Shown: positions 11,736 to 23,517, numbered from the stretch's first letter. The stretch: 64,000 nucleotides of DNA from Anagrus nilaparvatae (GCA_022575985.1 JAKSXM010000014.1:7192001-7256000); one strand, 5' to 3'. Notes: a model not told the origin generated them from the letters alone. Program-made: numbers and translations.

Positions 11736-11809
11736 CGTTATTACTTTTTTTATTAGATGCAGAAAATGCTTTTGCAGGTAACCAACTTGGTGTAGTTTTA
11801 TTTACAATT
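11665..11809 (-). other. Short unidentified coding-like fragment
   Basis: In another frame overlapping the Penelope 5' boundary, about 46 codons read open to a TAG at 11665-11667, with no start codon. It contains SWLPAKAFSASNKK and an NPF motif followed by an acidic run (YGEDDD). This looks like a real protein fragment, perhaps from an exon next to the pseudogene, but I cannot name it. Confidence 0.2.
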
Positions 11810-11889
11810 CAAATTTAAATGTAAGTGGTTATTCTTTTGTAAAATTTATTTGAGAAATTAAAATTTCTACTATCATCAAATACTGATGA

Positions 11890-13017
11890 AGAGTATACAT
11901 CAAGCATTTTCCTATTAACATTGCCAAATCTTCTAAAGCCATTTGTAATTCCCTATCTTCACAAACGGATATACCACAATGTGATCCAGCAAAATTAACG
12001 TTAGTTTGAGAGATTAGAAGCTATGGAATAAAAGCAAGTTAAAATTTATTACAATAAAATAAATATTCAAACTATTTTTAAAAACTTACTTGATCATAAG
12101 CTCTACTGAAAAATGCAGCAGAAGCAGAAGAAAATACTGCTGTATGATCTTTGCATGTAGCTCCAATAGCAACACCAACAAGATTTCCTTCATCAATGTA
12201 ACCTTGAGTAAATCTGCTTGGATCAACTGCCTTCATTTTTTGAGCGAATGTTCAATTTTTGGTATCTCTATCCAAAGCAATGACTCGTGAATTGTTTTTA
12301 GCAATCTATAAAAAATTAATTTCATGGTGAAATTCAGAAAAAAGTTGGTAAATGATAGCATAAAAAGTTTTATATTTTATAACGCAACTAAGGCTGTTCC
12401 ACTTTCTGAGCTTTGGCATCAGTTATGGCTTTACCATGCCAACTATCAAGATCTTCAATATTGTTAAATTTTTTTCTCTGAAAGTTTTTGCTAAAATTGC
12501 TGTTGGTCGACCTTTAGTATTTTATGCTTCATAAAAAGCCTATTAGAAAACATTGAAATTAAGTTATTTGAAGCAAAAAGATAAAAACTAAATAAAATAC
12601 TTGAATTACTTTTATCATTTTTTCAACATCATGTCCATCAACAACCAAAGCATTGAATCCAAAAGTTTCGAGCCTCTTTCTGTAAACTTCTATATTATAT
12701 TGTAAAGAAGTTGGTTCACTTTTTTCCAAACGATTAATATCAAAAATAGAACATAAATTATCCAAATTATAAAATGAAGCAGAATGTAAGGCTTTCCAAA
12801 TAGATCCTTCAGCTGATTCTCCATCTCCAATAAGACAATACTCTATAACTTGCCTTATCGTAATAATATTTACCAACATAAGCCATTCCTGCTGCATAAA
12901 CCTTGTCCAAGTGAGCCAGTAGCAGCATCAACAACATTCAATCTAGGTGTTTGAAGATTTTCAAGATCGCTTTCTAATTTACGTAAATTTAAAATATCTT
13001 TGCTTGAAAAAAGACCT
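11890..13017 (-). pseudogene. Transketolase pseudogene, introns retained
   Basis: Minus-strand pieces match animal transketolase in order: TPRLNVVDAATGSLGQGL near 12930, the thiamine-diphosphate-binding LIGDGESAEGS near 12810, VYRKRLETFGFNALVVDGHD near 12650, then after an intron-like gap NNSRVIALDRDTKN near 12280, VGVAIGAT, and [15 protein letters not shown] near 11990. The pieces are separated by AT-rich gaps with GTAAGT-like edges, so it is a genomic duplicate and not a processed copy. Lesions include a frameshift after the SLGQGL motif, several in-frame stops and loss of the C-terminal domain. Transketolase makes sugar-phosphate transfers in the pentose phosphate pathway; this copy cannot. 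Confidence 0.85.
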
Positions 13018-13019
13018 GC

Positions 13020-13150
13020 TTCTTACGTGTAATCAATTAAGAGGCATAAATGCTACTTCACCAGGAAATTGCTCATTATTTATTTGTTTTACAATTTTAG
13101 TACCACATTTATCTGATTCAACGTTATGATGTCTCTTCCATTCAGGATTT
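13020..13150 (-). pseudogene. SMC3 hinge-like fragment fused to the transketolase pseudogene
   Basis: Directly upstream of the transketolase piece, minus-strand codons read RHHNVESDKCGTKIVKQ, then FPGEVAFMPLN, a stop, and LHVRS. This resembles the SMC3 cohesin hinge, where insect proteins carry a His-His-Ile-Val-Glu-Ser-Asp segment and PGEVTFMPLN followed by LHVRD. The match was made from memory and is about 45 residues long. No other SMC part is visible on either side. The join suggests two unrelated gene fragments brought together before or during pseudogenisation. Confidence 0.55.
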
Positions 13151-14487
13151 GTTTTCTTGTCATAATTTATTTAAAATTAATTTATTGAAAAATATTTCGA
13201 CTTTTTCCACTATCACTGTCTCTGTCACTGTCACTCAATAAAAGTGGTCCTTTGATTCTTTTTTATCTCAAATAAATATACATATTTTTTCTAATCGAAA
13301 AGTTTATAAATGTTATTTAAACGTACTTTTCCATATTTCTTGTAATGCAAAAATTTTAATATCTCATTAAATAAAATTTTAATTTAGAATTATTGAAGTT
13401 AGCATTGCGTTAGGATTTAATAGATTGGAATTAATAAAACTTTGGAACAAAGTATATCAAATTTGTTCAAAGATATTATATTTTACATATACTCTTATTC
13501 ATATATACATATATTCTTACGTACATACGTACATACGTAAAAAATATATACATTAAGATCACGAATAGGGCCCCAGCAATTAGCATTCCCAGAAAAAATA
13601 TTAACAAAAATTATAAATTCAACGGTGCCCTACACACGACACGAATTATTATCGATCAGCTCACAGCTGTTCCAAACGTACGCAAGCTTCTTCTCTATCG
13701 AGTTTTTTTTCCTTTTTCATACTGGTAGTGTTGCCAATTTAATTTTTTTTTTTATTTATAAACGTTTGGATAGTGAATCTAAGAAGATTAGATAGAGACA
13801 GTATACGATGTGTCTCATTTATTCCACTGTAATGTATATGTATTAGTTACAATACATATATCGTGCAAATATGTGTTGTTATTATATACATGGTAACTTT
13901 AATGAAAATGTTAAAAGCGTTTTTTTAATTGCATTATAAAATAAAGTAATTTCTATATAGATAAAATTCGAAACTTATTGCATACATATGCCCTATAATT
14001 TTTCCTTATAATATAAATATTATAAGATTAATTTATGTATAAAAATAGATAAAACATGCATGACACAATTACATGAGAATATTTTAACAAAAAGATTGAT
14101 ATTACAAACAAATCTGGTGGTTATTAAAAGAAATTAAATAAATGTTAAGTATGGGAATTTCCGGCAATGTTCCAGCGGCATTCCAGCTGTAAGCAGTTGA
14201 CTTTCCACAAAAGATCAAGAAGGAAGGATTTTTTGGAGATGCAATCAACTCAACGAGCGGCACTTCGTATCTAGCTTTCAAATAGTTTAAATTAAAAATT
14301 GAATAATTAGTAACTTGCTTTTCAACATAAAATACGAAGTCTTCTCACTTTTAAGGATGGATATGGTTTATGGTGATGGTAATTAATGGTAAGAACGCTA
14401 ATTAACTTAATAATGCATAGCTTTTATTAGTAGCTATTGCTAGCTTGCGATCGTGGTGAGCACTGAGGCTCGGAGGGGTGAGCATTA
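13151..14487. other. AT-rich non-coding stretch
   Basis: No coding or structural feature was recognised. It contains a short direct-repeat run of TACGTACATACGTACATACG near 13517-13540. Confidence 0.5.
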
Positions 14488-14548
14488 AAACTAGGAGGGG
14501 AGCTTACCAACACACACACATTATATACAAATATACACAACATTTCCA
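14488..14548 (+). repeat. 60 bp dispersed repeat, copy 1
   Basis: The block containing AAACTAGGAGGGGAGC followed by ACACACATTATATAC is about 90% identical to 27525-27587. It is probably an element end or UTR; no boundaries are visible. Confidence 0.8.
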
Positions 14549-14828
14549 CCTACCACAATTTATTACTAAATTGTACCAAAAAAGAAGCAATAATTTATTT
14601 GAAATCTTAAAATTAATTGTGGTGAATGGAAGCCCAATAAAAAAATTAAATACTTTATAATTATGCCAAGTGGCTGTATTACTAGATGCAATTAATTAAT
14701 ACTTTTTTGATTAAATAATAAATGAAATAAATAAATACAAAATAACTAAATTTTTTAAGAACAAAATAAAACATATTTACAATTATATATACATTATATA
14801 CATTAAAATTTGTATTTCAAGTGATAAT

Positions 14829-15740
14829 TTATAAATCATCATCTTCTTCATTATTGAGAGTACTTAGTCTAATCAATTTATGTATTGGACGCTTAAGTTC
14901 TGTCGATCCCGTCCTGAGATCCACCACTCTCACTAAACCATCAGGGCCCTTGTAGACTCTGACAACTCTAGCCAATGGCCATTTAGCAGGTGGCATTGTC
15001 ACATCAGAGATCAACAATACGTCACCAGTTTGTAAATTTCTTTGCTCATTTTTCCACTTGTGGCGTTCTTGGAGGGTTTGCAGATACTCTGCAGACCAAC
15101 AACGCCACCAGTCCTGCATCATATTTTGAAACAACTTATATCTTTCTACCGGAGGGATCTTTGCTGTTTCATAATTCGGATCCGGGAGAATGTAAGACAC
15201 GGACTGAGTTAAGAGTAATAACTCTCCTTAAGCTTATTCCAAACTATCTCTAAATTAGCATCAGTAGGTTGATATGTAGCAGCTATAGTAGCTGCATCAC
15301 CTTTAAGAACTGAAATTAGCTGATGCAATTTCGCTACAATAGAATAATTTTTCTATTGATAACTGAGGACTCGAATACATCCCTAGAGGATTCCCATGCA
15401 GTATATTCACCACTAAAGTGAGGTATTTGCAATGGGGGTAGTCTCTCATTTTCTAAAGTCACTATTTGAGGCCTAGGTATGGAGCGATCATTATTCTCAT
15501 CGGTAACATTTAAATCTAGAAAAGTCTGAAAATTGCACATATTTTGCATGTAATGTTCTTCCACACAAGAAAAATGATCCTCTTTAAAATAGGGCTGATC
15601 CTGAAGTGATAGTGATCATATTCTTTATGTGCTAATAAGGACATGTTATTTTGTTCGTAAGATGACCACAATTTCTCCAAGTGGTTTATCCTTGTTTTAA
15701 AATTAGATACTGTCAAAATACTAGTATCTTGAAACATTTT
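14829..15740 (-). pseudogene. BEL/Pao retrotransposon with gag joined to the integrase tail
   Basis: On the minus strand, 15740 to about 15210 encodes a broken gag segment of the DUF1759 type: FKTRINHLEKLW, LPPLQIPHFSGEYTAWES, and TDANLEIVWNKLKE near 15250. It is followed almost at once, at about 15205, by the C-terminal tail of BEL/Pao pol (IPPVERYKLFQNMMQDWW and KWPLARVVRVYKGPDG, DUF5641-like) down to 14829. Protease, reverse transcriptase, RNase H and the integrase core are missing. The gag part has frameshifts. This fits an internal deletion of several kilobases. No LTR was recognised. Confidence 0.85.
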
Positions 15741-16335
15741 ATACGCATTTTTAAGTCTAGATTATAATCTTGTTTGTTCTAATATTATTCATGCCTTTTA
15801 TAATTTATTTATCAACAATAAAAGGTAACGGAAAGCAATATAGCAATATAGCAATATTGCTAAACAGAGCAAGATTAAGTACAATATTATTATTATTATT
15901 ATTATTATTATTTATTTGTTTATCACAAAATAAAGTACACTCTTTTTATAATATATATATATATACATGGTCAATTTGTTTCAAAATACAATAAAATTAT
16001 AAAATAAAACAATATATAAGTAAATATAATATATATGTGATCAATTAATAAGTCAATTTAATCAGTCAACAGTTGTAAATATAGTAAACATAGTATATAT
16101 AGTAAACATAGTAAATATAAAAAACACAGTAAATATAGTAAATATAATAAATATAGTAAATTTTTAAGTTTTGTTAATCCATATGATATGGTATATATAA
16201 ATTTATGAATAATTTGGTTTTAATAGTGATTATAATACTGTGTAGTATAAAAGACATTGCTTGTTTTTGGTAGAAATTTTAATTATAATAAAGTAATGCT
16301 GAGTATGACAGTACATGGGGTTATGTTATTGGTTT
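15741..16335. other. AT-rich stretch with simple repeats
   Basis: It holds a (TTA)n run at about 15886-15912, a TA run near 15951-15966, and a degenerate tandem of TAGTAAATA/TAGTAAACA units at 16078-16165. The last sits just 3' of the non-LTR reverse transcriptase fragment on the minus strand and could be its simple-repeat 3' tail. No coding sequence. Confidence 0.6.
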
Positions 16336-17125
16336 TCTAGTTTAGAAAAGTATATTTTAATGCTTTTTTTGAATTGAGAGTTTGAAGATACATATCGGAT
16401 ACAAGGTGGAATTGCATTCCATAGATTAGCATACTTAACCTAGAATGATTGTAAACCAAAGTTTGTGTTTACTGTTGGTATTTCCAAGTCTTGGCGAGGA
16501 CCACGTTTTGGTTTGTCTGGTTGATAGGCTTTAAAAAAAGGAAGAATGAAAGGGGGTTCTTTCATACGAACTACCCTATACATTATAAGCATGGAAAAAT
16601 AGTCACGTCGAAAATCAGTGAGAAGCCATTTTAGCTGTTTCCTATGATTGGTGATATGGTCATTCCATTTTAAACCAAAGATGTATCTTATACTAGCATT
16701 AGCAAGCCGTTGAAGTTGCATGCGAAGACCCAAAGAAGCATCAGCGTATACCACTGAACAATAATCAAGATGTGGTAATACAAGAGACTCAACCAATCTC
16801 CTTCTCAATGATTGTGATGTACATGACTTGATGTATTTTAAACCATATAAAGTTTTGTTAACTTTCTTGGAGACATGATGAATTTGTTGTTTCCATGATA
16901 GTGTACTATCAAGTACAACACCAAGACTGAGTACATCATTAACAAAAGGGACAGTTTCGCCTTTATCATTTATTTGTATCTTCGTGATGTTTAATTTTTT
17001 GAATTTTCTAACTGTATGTAAAGATCCAAAGATTATTGCTTTGGTCTTTTTAGTATTGAGAGATATACGGTTGAGCTCAGACCATTCAGATACTTTTTGT
17101 GCCGATTCAGATAATAATCCTTTAT
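16336..17125 (-). pseudogene. Non-LTR reverse transcriptase C-terminal region (Jockey/CR1-like)
   Basis: The minus-strand frame reads ELNRISLNTKKTKAIIFG (reverse-transcriptase domain after the YxDD site), LGVVLDSTLSW, then the thumb-like RRLVESLVLPHLDYCSVVY and LQRLANASIRYIFGL. After an in-frame stop at 16438-16440 it continues as LWNAIPPCIRYVSSN to about 16340. The order is standard for Jockey/CR1-group non-LTR elements. The YxDD motif and endonuclease are missing upstream, consistent with 5' truncation. It could be the 3' part of the same family as the fragments at 29.2-33.7 or 43.8-46.6 kb, which lack this half. Confidence 0.85.
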
Positions 17126-18093
17126 AAATAATAATCCTTTTTAAATAAAAAAGAAAAAATTATTGTTACTAAAATTGTTGAAAAATAAAGCAAAGTTAAT
17201 TCTTCTTTCATAAAAAAGAAAAAATTAGTGTTATTAAAATTTAAGAAAAATCAAGCAAAGATAATCAAATATACAAAAAATAATATTTTTTTTAATTATA
17301 GGCAATATTCGACAAATTAGCAAAAAGAAATTTTTTTTTTATATCCTTAGACTTTTTTTTTATATCTCAAGTACTTTAGTGTAGCTAAAGTTATATAAAA
17401 TACAATTATAAAATATTACAATCTTAAGTATTTGTAACAAATTCTTTTCAAAAATTTATTATTGTGTAAATATTCAAAATTAAAATCAAATATTAAATTA
17501 AATTAAAAAATTGTTTGAATTAATAAATCAAAAGAATAAAATAAGTACAATCATCATAAAATCAATTTCAAAAAAAAATTATTATACTATTTACAACTTG
17601 AGAGATAGTTAATGCCAAATGTTTGGTATTATACAAAGTATTCTAATATTGATTTTAATTTTAGTCAAGTATGATATAATTGTAAAACATTATTACATTC
17701 GAGAATTAATTAATTGATTTTTACAATTTTATGTTTATAATGAGCAAAAATATTAACTAAAGTTCCAACAATAATAAACCTTTTAATGTGCAACTAGTAA
17801 CGCAGTATCTCCCTGGATGATGCAACTGCTTCCCTATGACCTGATGTTGTGTTTGAACAGCAAATGGAAAAAAATGGCCAAAATTTATCACAGTCCCCAA
17901 TGGTTGAGGTCCAGCCAGGTAGCTTGAATCCAGTCGAAATCACCAGTTCCAAAACGCCAATGTTGTAACCTAGGTAATATCAAATCAATTAGAAAATACT
18001 CAAAATAATGCTTAAGATTTGTTAAGATAATATCAAAAATTGAAAATGTTAAAATAACATGAATGTATAATAAATTTTTAATTTTAAAGACAT
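17126..18093. other. AT-rich non-coding stretch
   Basis: No gene, repeat boundary or structured element was recognised. A duplicated motif AATCCTTTATAAATAATAAT lies near 17115-17135. Confidence 0.45.
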
Positions 18094-19316
18094 TATATGA
18101 GCGGGTATTTTCAATAAGGGCGTATAGATTTTTCGAGCGTCAAGTCTATACGAAGGAAGAAGATATGACTTACGCCACCGAAAAACTACGTCACCGGAGT
18201 TTTTGCCACAGAGAGCACGCCACAAAAGTATGACCACAAAATATTTTTACACATAAAAATTGCATACAGAGTATAATATAAAAACATTTTTTGGATACGA
18301 TTTTATTTGACCAACAGTGATTTTTTCACGGATATTTTTAATGTCGATTTTTGATATGAAAAATTTAACCACCTATAAAGTTTGACACAAAAAAGTTGAG
18401 CACAAGAATATTTTTTTAACATTTTGATCTTTGACCCAAAATTTTTCGTAAAATTAATCTCTATAATATTAAAAAAAGGGGAAAAAAGTACCGCATAGTA
18501 TGAAATGTTTCTATTTTTTTTTTAATATTCTCGTAGTAAACTTTTTGGTGTCAAACTGTATGGTAGTTAAATTTTTCGTGTCAAAAATTGACATTAAAAA
18601 TATGCGTGTGAAAATCATTGATGGTCAAATAGAATCGTATCCAAAAAATATTTTTATATTATACTATGTGTGCAATTTTAATGTGTCAACAGTTTTTGGT
18701 GGTTAACTTTTGTAGCGAACTCTCTGTGGCAAAATCTCCGGTGACGTAGATTTTCGGTGGCGTAAGTCATATCTTCCTACGAAGGAGATGTAAAGGAATT
18801 CAAAAAAAACGGCCAGTTACATGCATAATAACGGGTACCTTTGAGTGCCCTCTTATAAAGCTTATAGATTTTATTTTTTTTTTTTTTTAATTTTTATATT
18901 TTTTTTTTACTATTGATATTTTTAATAGTATAAATATTTATATTGTAATTAATTTTTTTTTTTTAATTAATTAATTTATTTATTTTTAAGTCTCTATTAT
19001 TAATAGCTTAAAAAAATGAAAATGTCAGTTATTTATATATTTTTAATAATTATCAGGAATATTATAAATAAATTATCATTTTTTTTTGTTTATATCAGTT
19101 TTATTATAAACATATTTAAATTTAAAAACAAACAAATTACACAACTTTTTGTTGTGGTGTAAAAATTAACAAAAGTAACCGATATTAGGGCCCCGGCGTA
19201 AAAGGCCTGTCGCGACACTTAAGCTTATGTACGTCTATGGTGACAATCACTTTTGCTCTCTTCCATTCACTATTCGTAAAATCTATACGCCCTTATTGAA
19301 AATACCCGCTCATATA
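18094..19316. mobile_element. DNA transposon-like element with 39 bp TIRs and inner palindrome
   Basis: The ends form perfect 39 bp terminal inverted repeats (18094-18132 and 19278-19316, core GAGCGGGTATTTTCAATAAG). Inside, about 270 bp at 18150-18418 is repeated in inverse at 18500-18773 (core ACTTACGCCACCGAAAA), giving a long imperfect hairpin next to the left end. The right third (18780-19277) has no counterpart. There is no transposase ORF. It is a non-autonomous foldback/MITE-type element. The target duplication is unclear because the ends merge with TATA-rich flanks. Confidence 0.8.
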
Positions 19317-19849
19317 TAATATAGCAGAAAAAATTTAAAAATTTAAACAATTTAGCAGCAAAAAAAATAATTTTTAATTTTATACAAGTTATTAAAAAAA
19401 AATTTTTAAATTTAAACAATGTAGCAGAAAAGAGTAAAAAATTTAATTTAGCGGAAAAAAGAAAAAAAATTTTTTAGGTTATGAAGTTTTTTTTTAAAAT
19501 AAATATAACCTTTAGATATAAATTCTTACTCACTCACATTTAGCTCCACACTCCTTAATTTAATTATAAATTTAAAAAATTTTAAACAATATATTTTTCA
19601 AGTTAAATTTAATAAAAAGAATTTAATAATTATTTTTTATGTAATTCAAAATAGTTTAATTATATTAAATATGTAGCATAAAATAAAAAAATTAATTTAA
19701 TATAATTACAATTTTAAAACAGATACTATAAAAAAATAATAATCAGTTTAAAAGCATCTGATATTTTTAGTTTAATTTAAACAAAAAAAAAAAATTATAT
19801 TATGTTACACATAAATAAGACTTATCTTTTTTTAAAAAGCGAGCAGCCG
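19317..19849. other. AT-rich non-coding stretch
   Basis: Low-complexity A/T with repeated TTTAAACAAT and TAGCAGAAAA motifs near 19320-19450. No coding sequence seen. Confidence 0.5.
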
Positions 19850-20148
19850 ACAAAATCGTGTATCTGGAGGCCACCTCCATGGCAGCCACTGCCATCACTG
19901 AAAATTTCTAGTTGCGTTTATTTTGAATGCGCGTAGAGTATAATAGTAGTAGTATAATAGTATATAGTATAGCTTGATGACGTTCTCTTTCTACTTGGTC
20001 CCCTCTTCTCGTTCTTCTTATACATGAAAGCGCTCTTAATAATGGTGGTAGACCGGTGAAAAACCCGTGAAGAACTGCGCGCGCCGATCCAGTCAAGATG
20101 TCGAGGAAGAAGAAATTGAGGAAGAATTACAAAGCCAAGTTATTACTA
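19850..20148 (+). promoter_or_regulatory. GC-richer island with possible first exon
   Basis: This island differs in composition from its flanks and holds several CpGs. An ATG at 20098 in a fair context (GTCAAGATG) opens 17 codons, very basic (MSRKKKLRKNYKAKLLL), ending exactly at a strong donor GTAAGT (20149). That is the layout of a first coding exon, but no second exon is recognised downstream. The donor starts a 50 bp repeat also present inverted at 10078-10127, so the island could be transposon-derived. Function unknown. Confidence 0.25.
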
Positions 20149-20933
20149 GTAAGTCATTATAAATAATGAGAAGTCTGAGTGAAGATAAAAATATATTAAT
20201 CAGTGAAATAAAATATAAAATAAAAATAATTATTTTATAATTTATAATTACGGTAACTACTAATATATTTTTTAATAAAAGATTCCTTAAAAAATGAAAA
20301 ATTACTTATATATTTGTTAAATATTTGTTAATTATTGTACACATCTTAACAAAAAATTGAATATATCAATAGTTAATTAGTTAAAAATATTCATTTTTTC
20401 TTTTGATTACCTAAATAGTAATTAGAATTAAATTTAAGGACACAATATTGGAAAGGACTGCCAAAAGAAAATTGCTAAATAATTATTGCAATTGTATCCC
20501 AATACTTACTGCAGATAATTGGAAAATGTCTGACAATAAAATTTTTACCACAGTTTAATTAAATGTTATCAATATTAATTTTAATAAACAATTATATTGA
20601 ATATTTTATATTCAGTTTAAACATACCTACTTTAAAAAAATTTTAATTCCTATAATAAATAAATAATCGTCACTAAAAATAAATATCATTTTCTGTCATT
20701 ATTTTTTAAAGCTATTGGTCAACGGTCATATTTGGTAAAAAAATAAAAAGTTCGACAAACAGGATAACATTCGTACATTATGCAAACTTTTTACATCCAG
20801 TATAAGATCCATTATTATAACAATATTCGAGAACTCTACTTCTGTGATGATCTTGCTGAAGTTATATAAGATTTCCAATAATGACCAAAGTTATAGTTCT
20901 TTATAATAAAGTGTAAAAAATAACTTCATGATA
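20149..20933. other. AT-rich stretch beginning with a dispersed repeat
   Basis: The first 47 bp repeats 10078-10127 in inverse. The remainder shows no coding sequence or boundary that I can recognise. Confidence 0.5.
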
Positions 20934-21866
20934 CACACAAAAAAATCCTGTATTCCTTGAGCCCGAGCCCCTGTGATGTATACTACCAATATTATCGTGC
21001 AGCTCCTCAATTATTTCCGGGCTGCTGACGCCCAGAAAAATTCAGAAAATAATATCGAGTTAATTCGTGTAAAATGACGGTAATGTTATAGAGTCAAATT
21101 ATATTGATTTTTATAGTGCGCGCTATTAATTAATATTTTTATATTACACTGCATTTAAAATTGACAAAAAATTGATAAAAAGTCTTATTTAATTTAATTT
21201 AAATTACAAAACGAGCGCGTATAACCTAAAAAAGAAATATAATACATGTATAATATTATATATATGTATGCAATTTATTAAAAAGGTAAATTGTATATGT
21301 AAAATATAAATACATTTTTGAAACGGGTATAGCAATTAGGATAAATTACCATCCTGTAAATTATTATTTAAAAGACACATAAAATTTTCATTAAAAAAAT
21401 CTGTATTTATCAATTTTAATAAGCAAGCTTTAATATAGTAGTATTCACTTCAGATTCGGAGTTTGTAAATACTATTTTTTTACTCGCGAATATAGGTTCA
21501 AAAATCTATTCTATTGCATTGAATCTTTTATTAATCTAAACAATATATCTCATTATCACGATGGAACTCATTATTTACTCCATTATCTATAATTGCAAAT
21601 AAAAAAAATAGTACATAATATACACCAACAAATAAATATTATTACAACGTGCGTGCCGGGCGCACGGTACGTATACTATCGTGCTCTCGTATGATCATGC
21701 GCATTACTTTTTTAATATTCCGGGCTCAGGCAGCCCGGAAACCGTGCATTTTTCTTACGGCACGAAGGTTCACGAGGTCTGAAATCACATGCAACAAAAG
21801 CATTGTAATCTGTGGAGCAGTAACCCAGCTTCGGGCTGACGCCGCACGGGATTTTTTTGTGTGTAG
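20934..21866. mobile_element. 933 bp inverted-repeat DNA element
   Basis: The ends are inverted copies of ACACACAAAAAAATCC (20934-20949 and 21851-21866). GC-rich segments with GGGCTCAGGC/GCCCGGAA-type motifs lie just inside both ends. The interior is AT-rich. A 73-codon ORF at 21649-21870 runs across the right end and has no recognisable domain, so I do not count it as a gene. Non-autonomous element, superfamily not assigned; target duplication not certain. Confidence 0.5.
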
Positions 21867-21889
21867 ATGAATTTTTTTAAAAAATAAAA

Positions 21890-22080
21890 GTATTTAAAGT
21901 CCTTAAAACCGAATTATTCCAAGTCCCTAAGCCCAGATTTTTCAAAGTCCCTAAATTGAAATTATTTTAAATCTCATTCGACCCCCCCCCCCTTAAACCG
22001 GACAAATTTGACCCCCCCCCCTTAATTTTCAAGTTTTGAGGTACCTCCTCCCTATAAACATGTTCCATGTTAATAGTCTA
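21890..22080 (+). repeat. C-run repeat family, copy 1
   Basis: Contains the motif set shared with 39990-40400, 42455-42720, 42990-43300 and 47265-47385: AAGTCCCTAA-type units, poly-C runs after TTTGA, then TTCAAGTTTTGAGG and ATGTTCCATGTTA. Here there are two GGACAAATTTGAC-poly(C) units. Confidence 0.8.
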
Positions 22081-22127
22081 ACACTGAATTACAGTGGGGC
22101 GAGGGGGGAAATAATTACTAGCTCTCA

Positions 22128-22362
22128 CCAGATTTGTTCTAATATATAGGTTTTTCGGGTCGCTGATTACGAATTTCGGAGCCCTATATTAAATAAACTC
22201 GAGATTCTGCCTTAAATCAGCTAGAGTAGTGAATATAGCGAAAATACATTTTTTCGGGGTTAGTTTTTGTTGATTTAGGAGTAAAGCCTTATCTTCTATA
22301 GAAATTACCTCAATATTCGTGATCAGCGACACAAAAAACCTATTCTAGACCAAACGTGGTGA
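22128..22362. repeat. Palindromic repeat, GGTTTTTTGGGTC family, copy 1
   Basis: The left arm (CACCAGATTTGTTCTA ... GGGTCGCTGATTACGAA) and right arm (TTCGTGATCAGCGACAC ... AACGTGGTGAG) are inverted copies of about 50 bp around a 140 bp centre. Related arms occur at 28990-29165, 36668-36875 and 42190-42420, and the same core is in the 23.5-26.9 kb satellite. Confidence 0.75.
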
Positions 22363-23517
22363 GGGCTAGTATACAACCAAACCCGCATATTGAGTGGAGT
22401 ATAATGCTTTACAAAAAAGAATATAACATAACTTTTTAATAGAAAAGAAAAAAGTGGTATAAAGTATCGGGGCCAAAGACTATTTTATTCTTTCTTTCAT
22501 TTATGTGAGGCTTTTAAATGATGCTTTACATTTCAAAATATTAAAAAGATGTAATTAAATTTACAAATATATTAACAGTAAATATTAATATTTTGCAGAA
22601 TTTTTAATTTATTACAATTAATTCAATTAACCTAGTCAAGAAATCTATTTTAGAAAGGTTTTATCGAATTTTAAGTTTTCGTTATAGTTTTTCATTCATT
22701 CGTATAACGCGAATATAGTTTGGTTATAAGGGAATCAATTTCAGAGTGTTTTCGCAATAAAATCTAACCTAAAATTAGGAACTCATATTTTCAATAACTA
22801 ATTTCCTTCGACTCACGTACTTTTAACCTAAAATTGCATGCTTTCACGTGTTTTCACGCTTATATTTCACGTGAAAACAGCGTGAATCAAATACAGAATA
22901 GGCCTGCAGCGTTAATTTGAAATTATTACATTTTACATTTTTTACATTTTCATGTATTCACCTTGTATAAAAATTGAACGTTTGTTCATAAGTTCACTTT
23001 GTTTATTTTGTTGGTTAATAAACTATAATTAGTTATAAAACCGTAAAACCTTTATAATTATGCCGGAAAAATTTTTCCTTAGTTTTTTTTAAAATAAAAT
23101 TAATTTATAATACTTTTCTTGAAATTAATTAAAATTATCTAATCAATATTTTTGTATGCCAAAAATATAAACAGAGTGAACTCGAAGACGAGAAACTTGA
23201 TGTGAAAAAAATAAAAAATTAGAATTTACACAGAGTGAAAAAAATAAAAAATTAGAATATAATAATTCCAAATCAATGCTGGTGCTCTCTGAATTTACCA
23301 GCACTGATAATAGTCGGGGCCTAGGTGTAAAAAAAAGGCCAAACTTCTGAAAACCACGACCCTGGCTGACTTACGATGAAATCTATGGGAATCTCTTCAC
23401 ATAGCCCTAAAGAAAATTGTATACAATGAATGCACTTGCGCTGGTAAAAATTGGGTGAAATTACCCACGATCCCCCCCCCCTTAAGCCCTAAAATTTAAA
23501 TTGATCTTTTTTTGTAA
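22363..23517. other. AT-rich non-coding stretch
   Basis: No gene seen. A small inverted motif (TTTCACGTGTTTTCACGC / TTTCACGTGAAAACAGCGTG) lies near 22848-22893. A poly-C run is at about 23471. Confidence 0.5.
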
